Shown: in pieces, positions 4,600 to 8,898 of the stretch | Numbering within the stretch: position 1 is the first letter of the stretch | Layout: each line of letters opens with the position of its first letter | From: Flavobacteriales bacterium CG18_big_fil_WC_8_21_14_2_50_32_9 | GTDB lineage: Bacteria > Bacteroidota > Bacteroidia > Flavobacteriales_E > Vicingaceae | Assembly (NCBI GenBank): GCA_002770955.1 | Contig: PCUH01000093.1 | Location: 4,217-13,114, forward strand | DNA length: 8,898 nucleotides | Direction: 5' to 3' | Translations under genes and position numbers: made by a program | The notes under the pieces: model-generated | What the model saw: only the letters and a program-made list of their open reading frames with translations | What the model was told of the DNA's origin: nothing | Databases searched by the model: none

Positions 4600-5955
4600 A
4601 TGGAATTATCAACACTAAATGCACTTTCTCCATTAGATGGAAGATACAGAAAAGTTATTCAAGAACTTTCAAATTATTTCTCAGAAGCAGCTCTTGTAAA
4701 ATACAGAGTTAAAGTTGAAGTTGAATATTTTATAGCATTGTGCGAGTTGCCTTTGCCTCAATTAGCCTCTTTTAATAAAGAATTATTTCCCGCTTTAAGA
4801 AATATTTATGAAAATTTTTCTGATGCAGACGTATTAACAATAAAAGAAACGGAAAAAATAACCAACCATGATGTGAAAGCGGTGGAATATTTTATCAAAG
4901 AAAAATTTGATGCATTAAAAATAGATGAAGCGTACAAAGAATTTGTTCATTTCGGACTCACCTCTCAAGACATAAACAATACCTCAGTTCCGTTAACAAT
5001 TAAAGATGCTTTGAATGCTGTTTATTTTCCCTTGTTAACAACTATTTTAAATGAAATTAAAGCAAAAGCCATAGCATGGAAAAATATTTCGATGTTAGCA
5101 AAAACACACGGACAACCGGCTTCTCCAACAAAACTAGGCAAAGAAATCTATGTTTTTGTCGAACGTATTGAAAAGCAATTGCAACAAGTAAAAAGTATTC
5201 CTTTTTCTGCAAAATTTGGAGGGGCAACTGGAAATTTTAATGCACACCATGTTGCTTATCCAACGTATAAATGGGTTGATTTTGCTAATAATTTTGTAAA
5301 CAATTCCTTAGGATTAGATCGCTCTCAAACTACCACACAAATTGAACATTACGATAATTTAGCAGCGTTGTTTGACGGATTAAAACGAATAAATACAATT
5401 CTAATTGATTTAGACCGAGATATGTGGACTTACATTTCTATGGATTATTTTAAACAAAAAATTAAAGATGGAGAAATAGGTTCATCAGCCATGCCGCACA
5501 AGGTAAACCCCATAGATTTTGAAAATTCAGAAGGAAATTTAGGCTTAGCCAACGCTATTTTTGAACATTTAGCAGCCAAGCTTCCAATTTCTCGTTTGCA
5601 ACGAGATTTAACTGACTCAACCGTAATGCGTAATGTTGGAGTACCAATTGGACACACTGTTTTAGCATTGGTTTCATTACAAAAAGGATGGAACAAGCTT
5701 ATTGTAAATGAGGATAAAATTGCAGCAGATTTAGAAAACAATTGGGCTGTAGTTGCTGAAGCAATTCAAACGATATTGCGAAGGGAAGGTTTCCCAAAAC
5801 CCTATGAAGCATTAAAAGAACTAACAAGAACAAATACCAAAATTACAGCAACGTCTATAGCTAATTTTATTGATGGATTGAATGTTTCGCCTGAAATAAA
5901 AGCAGAGCTAAAACAAATAACTCCATTTAATTTTACTGGAGTGGAGCTGTTTTAA
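4600..5955 (+). CDS. purB: Adenylosuccinate lyase
   Basis: PurB acts twice in purine synthesis, splitting fumarate from SAICAR and from adenylosuccinate, as a cytoplasmic homotetramer. The chosen ATG gives 451 residues beginning MELSTLNALSPLDGRY, the expected N-terminus and close to the 456 of E. coli PurB. The TTG eight codons upstream overlaps the promoter box and is rejected. Family features are the catalytic His170 in AKTHGQPASPTKLGKE and the fumarate-lyase superfamily signature GSSAMPHKVNP (294-304) with catalytic Ser295, plus Lys301 and Asn303. The reading frame is intact to the C-terminus. The gene stands alone with its own promoter, so it is probably monocistronic. It converges on the DUF493 gene, 13 bases away, with a shared hairpin over both stops. 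Confidence 0.95.
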   Translation: MELSTLNALSPLDGRYRKVIQELSNYFSEAALVKYRVKVEVEYFIALCELPLPQLASFNKELFPALRNIYENFSDADVLTIKETEKITNHDVKAVEYFIKEKFDALKIDEAYKEFVHFGLTSQDINNTSVPLTIKDALNAVYFPLLTTILNEIKAKAIAWKNISMLAKTHGQPASPTKLGKEIYVFVERIEKQLQQVKSIPFSAKFGGATGNFNAHHVAYPTYKWVDFANNFVNNSLGLDRSQTTTQIEHYDNLAALFDGLKRINTILIDLDRDMWTYISMDYFKQKIKDGEIGSSAMPHKVNPIDFENSEGNLGLANAIFEHLAAKLPISRLQRDLTDSTVMRNVGVPIGHTVLALVSLQKGWNKLIVNEDKIAADLENNWAVVAEAIQTILRREGFPKPYEALKELTRTNTKITATSIANFIDGLNVSPEIKAELKQITPFNFTGVELF

Positions 5956-5973
5956 TTTACTACTGAAATTAAA
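5951..5973. terminator. Bidirectional hairpin over two convergent stop codons
   Basis: TTTAATTT (5951-5958) and AAATTAAA (5966-5973) form a perfect 8-bp stem around ACTACTG, with a G-C pair and G-T wobbles extending the base. The purB TAA (5953-5955) lies in the left arm and the DUF493-gene stop (5969-5971) in the right arm. The location between convergent genes suggests a shared terminator, although the stem is almost all A-T. Confidence 0.5.
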
Positions 5974-6241
5974 GCGAAATAATTCCTTCTATTTTTTCTG
6001 CTTTCTTATATATTTCTATGATTTCAGTTGGCGAGAGCATCATTTCTTTTGCTGTTATGCTAATAAATTTATTGTTTTTAGACTGACGGTTTACTAATAT
6101 TGCCTCGCTTCCGAACAAACTCTCAACCATTGCTAACCTTTTATTATCGGCAGGAATAATAAACTTAAACATATAAACTTGAGGCCAAGTAAATTGTTCT
6201 TCCAACTTCTTTTTTAAGCTATCATACACTTCTTCTTTCAT
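5969..6241 (-). CDS. DUF493-family protein (YbeD-like)
   Basis: A 90-residue cytoplasmic protein with the features of DUF493: WPQVYMFKFIIPADNKR early (residues 19-35), a basic SKNNKFISITAKEMM strand in the middle, and a C-terminal IIEIYKKAEKIEGIISL. The family has a ferredoxin-like, ACT-resembling fold. E. coli YbeD is small and of unclear role, and I infer no function. The whole space between its ATG and the tolC stop is a heptad array plus nine bases. Either it is co-transcribed with the efflux genes or its promoter lies inside the repeat. It is convergent with purB. Confidence 0.8.
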   Translation of the reverse strand: MKEEVYDSLKKKLEEQFTWPQVYMFKFIIPADNKRLAMVESLFGSEAILVNRQSKNNKFISITAKEMMLSPTEIIEIYKKAEKIEGIISL

Positions 6242-6250
6242 AAATAATTT

Positions 6251-6348
6251 AGTTATCAGTTATCAATTATCAGTTATCAGTTATCAATTATCAGTTATCA
6301 GTCCTCAGTTTTCAATCAAAAATCAAAAATCGTAAATCAAAAATCGTC
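6251..6348 (-). repeat. 14-copy heptad array spanning the tolC stop
   Basis: Fourteen 7-base units run without a gap. On the minus strand they comprise five GATAACT, two GATAATT, one each of GAGGACT and GAAAACT, three TTTGATT, one TACGATT and one GACGATT. The TTTGATT-type units lie at the tolC end and the GATAACT type at the DUF493 end. The first units lie inside tolC: they encode its last residues and supply the TGA stop (6337-6339). The array ends nine bases before the DUF493 start codon. This is the longest and cleanest of the heptad arrays here. Confidence 0.85.
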
Positions 6349-7677
6349 AATTACGATTGGTATTCCATAATAAAATTCTAACACTTTTGTTTTGAATACA
6401 AAATCATATTTTGCTCTTATTTCCTGTGATTGAGCCAAAAACAATCTGTTTTTAATTTGATTAAAATCAAATGGTGTTGTTGTTCCTTCTTTGAATCGCT
6501 CTTGCTCATAATTAAATGCTTCGGCTTGAGCTTTAACAGAAACTTGTGCTGCTTCATAAGTTTTTGCTGCCAACGTTGCATCTGTATAAGAATTTTGAAT
6601 GGATTCTCTTAATCGTAATTGTTCACTCTCTAAGTTGTATTGAGCCTTTTCAAAATTAATTTCAGCTCTATTTACGTTTGTTCTAAACTGAAAACGATTA
6701 AAAATAGGCACGTTTAAACTAAACCCAAAAAAGTGTCCTAAATTGTTATCCATTTGCTGAGAAAATGGAAAAATATCTATTGCACCTTGACGATGTTGGT
6801 ACGTGGTATTTAATCCATAATTAAAAGAAAGAGTGGGTAAATAGTTTGCTTTTGAAATACGTATTCCTTTGTTTGCACTTTGTATTGTTAATTCTGCTGC
6901 TTTAATTTCTGGAAATGAAATAACTGCTTTTTCATAAATTTGTGTAGATGAATTTGCTAAAATTGCTGCATTTGCAGTTTTTATTTCAACTTCTTTGATT
7001 TCAATAGTTCCTTCTTTAAGTTGAAGTAATTGAGCTAAACGCAATGTTGCAATGTCTAAAGAATTTTGAGCTTGAATCAGACTTTGCTCATCATTTGCTA
7101 ATGTAGATTTAATATTAAGTAAATCTCCTTTAGGTCTAACTCCTACATCAACCAAATTGGCAACCCTATCTACTTCACTTTTGCTAATATCAACCTGAAA
7201 TTGTGCAATTTTTATTTGTTCTTTAGCAAAAAGGATTTGTAAATAATTATTAACTATGTTTAGCGTTATATCGTTCCTCATTTTTTGTACAGTGGCATTT
7301 TGAACTTCGTAGTTCAACTTTGCTTGATTTAAGGTGAAAATATTGGCAAAACCATCAAACAAAACAACAGATGAGTTTATCCCAAAACTATTGGAACGGA
7401 AATCGGAAGAAACCCTTGAACCTGTTACATCTATGGCTGAGCCAAAGTTGTAGTTTTGAGAAGCTGAAGCGTTTATGTTTGGTAAAAAATTTCCTTTTGC
7501 GTTTATCACATTTTGATATTGATTTTGTTTATCTAATTCAGATTGTTTTATAGATATATTGTATTTCAAGGCATAATCAACGCATTCTTGAAGTGTCCAA
7601 ATTTTTGTATTTTCATTGTTTTGAGCCGAAAGTTCTCCAACAATTAATAGTAGTATAATTAAATAGTATTTTTTCAT
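6337..7677 (-). CDS. TolC-family outer-membrane efflux protein
   Basis: A 446-residue outer-membrane channel subunit, the exit duct of a tripartite exporter. The N-terminus MKKYYLIILLLIVGELSAQ is a signal peptide with likely cleavage after LSA. The mature start WTLQECVDYALKYN is typical of Bacteroidota TolC proteins. Two internal repeats are visible, each with a helix leading to an xLPxL-type turn (GNFLPNINAS and ANYLPTLSFNYG), as expected for the duplicated OEP domain. Long helical, Gln/Ala/Glu-rich stretches between them form the periplasmic tunnel. The gene follows the adaptor gene by 24 bases on the same strand, so the two are probably co-transcribed and the products act together. The last codons and the stop lie in a heptad repeat. 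The substrate is unknown. Confidence 0.9.
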   Translation of the reverse strand: MKKYYLIILLLIVGELSAQNNENTKIWTLQECVDYALKYNISIKQSELDKQNQYQNVINAKGNFLPNINASASQNYNFGSAIDVTGSRVSSDFRSNSFGINSSVVLFDGFANIFTLNQAKLNYEVQNATVQKMRNDITLNIVNNYLQILFAKEQIKIAQFQVDISKSEVDRVANLVDVGVRPKGDLLNIKSTLANDEQSLIQAQNSLDIATLRLAQLLQLKEGTIEIKEVEIKTANAAILANSSTQIYEKAVISFPEIKAAELTIQSANKGIRISKANYLPTLSFNYGLNTTYQHRQGAIDIFPFSQQMDNNLGHFFGFSLNVPIFNRFQFRTNVNRAEINFEKAQYNLESEQLRLRESIQNSYTDATLAAKTYEAAQVSVKAQAEAFNYEQERFKEGTTTPFDFNQIKNRLFLAQSQEIRAKYDFVFKTKVLEFYYGIPIVIDDF

Positions 7678-7701
7678 TAGTATTGATTCAAAGGTTTTAG
7701 T

Positions 7702-8823
7702 TTACTCGTCTTCACTTTCCTTATCTTTTTTAGTTTCAATTTTTTCTGGTTGGGTAATACTCCAAATTTTTATGTTATCGGTTGCTTTTACACCCGATAA
7801 AATTTCAACATTTATACCATCGGAAATTCCAAGTTTCACATCTTTTCGTTCAAATTGTTGTTCTCCTGTTTGTATTTCAACATAGGGTTCATTGGTTTCG
7901 GTATCAAATTGCAACAATGCTTCTCGAATAGCCATCACATTTTCTTTTTTATCTAACACTAATGATGCATTGGCACTATATCCTGCTCGAATAAAAAAAG
8001 CGGTATCTAAAAAAACGTCTGCTTCAATTTTAAACTGTACAGCCCCTTGTTCTTCCACTCCTTTTGGTGCAACAAATCTAAGTTTTGCATCAAATTCTTT
8101 ATCATTAATTGCTCCTAAACTAATTTTCAAATCCATTCCCATTTTCAGTTTTCCCACTTCAGCTTCATCAACTTTACCTTCAAAAACCATGTTTTTAAGA
8201 TTGGCAATAATTGCTATTGTAGTTCCTGGATTAAAATTATTACTTTCAATTACTTGATCTCCTTTTTTAACTGGTAATTCTAATACAGTTCCTGAAATTG
8301 TTGCTTTAATATTCGTGTTGGCAACACCTCCCTCCCGAGTTCCTAATTGAATAATTTGAAGGTCATTTTCAGCATTGGCTAACTCTTGCTTTGCCTGATT
8401 AAATCGTAATTCAATATTATTAAAGTCTTGAGCTGAAATCACTTCCTTTTCAAACAGCTTTTTGTTTCTTTCATATTCTAATTTTGAATTTTCAAGCACA
8501 AATTTGGCATTTTTAACTCTTCCTGTTGCTCCATTTAATGCAGCTTCATTCGGAATTACTTTAATTTTTGCAATTAAATCACCAGCTTTTATTTGATCGC
8601 CTTCTTTTACCAAAATAACATCTATTATTCCTGAAATTTGTGGCTTAATTTCAACCTCATCTTCAGGAATAACTTTTCCAGTAGCAACAGTTTTCTTTTC
8701 AATGGTTGTGTTGAAAGGTGTTTCTGTTTTGTATTGCACTGAAGATTTACTGTTTGAGGATATGAAGAAGTAGCTTGCGAAGATTACTCCTAATATAACA
8801 ACTGTTAATAAAACGTATTTCAT
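7702..8823 (-). CDS. HlyD/MacA-type periplasmic adaptor (membrane fusion protein)
   Basis: A 373-residue adaptor that links an inner-membrane transporter to the TolC-type channel encoded next to it. Residues about 4-22 are one N-terminal membrane anchor. A lipoyl-like half-domain follows (about 54-88, with VKEGDQIKAGDLIAKI), then a coiled-coil hairpin (about 95-160) and the second lipoyl half (172-195, with SGTVLELPVKKGDQV). The beta-barrel and membrane-proximal domains follow (about 205-355). The tail after 360 is highly charged (KKDKESEDE). The layout fits MacA-like adaptors, which partner the ABC permease MacB. No permease is seen between or after these genes in the window, so it may lie off the right edge or elsewhere. 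The ATG at 8823 has no better alternative. Confidence 0.9.
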   Translation of the reverse strand: MKYVLLTVVILGVIFASYFFISSNSKSSVQYKTETPFNTTIEKKTVATGKVIPEDEVEIKPQISGIIDVILVKEGDQIKAGDLIAKIKVIPNEAALNGATGRVKNAKFVLENSKLEYERNKKLFEKEVISAQDFNNIELRFNQAKQELANAENDLQIIQLGTREGGVANTNIKATISGTVLELPVKKGDQVIESNNFNPGTTIAIIANLKNMVFEGKVDEAEVGKLKMGMDLKISLGAINDKEFDAKLRFVAPKGVEEQGAVQFKIEADVFLDTAFFIRAGYSANASLVLDKKENVMAIREALLQFDTETNEPYVEIQTGEQQFERKDVKLGISDGINVEILSGVKATDNIKIWSITQPEKIETKKDKESEDE

Positions 8824-8869
8824 AATTTTAATTTATATAGAGTTTGTAACGTTATTTGTCCCACCCCAA

Positions 8870-8897
8870 CCCTCCCGTCCCGATATCGGGAGGAGGG
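8870..8897. repeat. GC-rich palindrome upstream of the adaptor gene
   Basis: TCCCGATATCGGGA (8878-8891) is a perfect 14-base palindrome, extended by CCCTCC (8870-8875) pairing with GGAGGG (8892-8897) with a CG bulge. It belongs to the same CCCGAT/ATCGGG type as the elements near 2611 and 2830. It stands out in AT-rich DNA about 50 bases upstream of the adaptor ATG and may be a dispersed repeat or the terminator of an upstream gene beyond the window edge. Confidence 0.5.
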
Positions 8898-8898
8898 A

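Noticed and set aside
5445..5741. Minus-strand 98-residue frame inside purB
   Set aside because: It is antisense to the fumarate-lyase signature region, with no recognisable features or start signals.
6251..6348. CRISPR array
   Set aside because: Units are 7 bases with no unique spacers, and no cas gene is nearby; it is a simple tandem quasi-repeat.
7892..8257. Plus-strand 121-residue frame inside the adaptor gene
   Set aside because: It is antisense to conserved adaptor domains, and its low-complexity Ser/Leu/Ile content is typical of a shadow frame.

Overview
The window looks like chromosomal DNA from a member of the Bacteroidota, probably close to the Flavobacteriales. It is AT-rich, the gene starts lack Shine-Dalgarno purine runs, purB has a TATCTTTG box matching the Bacteroidota -7 consensus TAnnTTTG, and the intergenic spaces carry CCCGAT/ATCGGG palindromes and 7-base quasi-repeats of a kind I associate from memory with this phylum. 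No database search was possible; assignments rest on motifs read in the translations.

Layout, left to right. (1) The 3' two thirds of a phosphoglucosamine mutase gene (glmM, + strand). (2) A 308-base gene-free stretch holding heptad arrays, a two-hairpin REP-like element and a twin-hairpin module. (3) A group I cysteine desulfurase (+). (4) A 451-base gene-free stretch made of repeats and palindromes, bounded by inverted copies of one 16-base sequence. (5) A PhnP-like metallo-beta-lactamase-fold hydrolase (+), convergent and overlapping by 12 bases with (6) an XRE-type repressor (-). (7) A divergent, very AT-rich promoter region with operator-like repeats, then an unrecognised 73-residue protein (+) whose C-terminal half resembles the repressor's tail. 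(8) purB, adenylosuccinate lyase (+), convergent with (9) a DUF493-family protein (-). (10) A 14-copy heptad array that fills the space up to (11) a TolC-type outer-membrane factor and (12) a HlyD/MacA-type periplasmic adaptor, both on the - strand and probably one operon. The right edge holds a GC-rich palindrome upstream of the adaptor.

The recognised genes are core metabolism (cell-wall amino sugars, sulfur mobilisation, purines) and efflux, and do not form one pathway. The two unusual parts are the intergenic DNA and the small regulator locus. The heptad arrays at glmM and the cysteine desulfurase start at the first base after the stop codon, and a third array contains the tolC stop. All share a degenerate G-N-N-N-W-Y-W type unit. 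The repressor/73-residue pair looks like a small self-contained regulatory module inserted between housekeeping genes. No tRNA, rRNA, CRISPR array, transposase or phage structural gene was seen.
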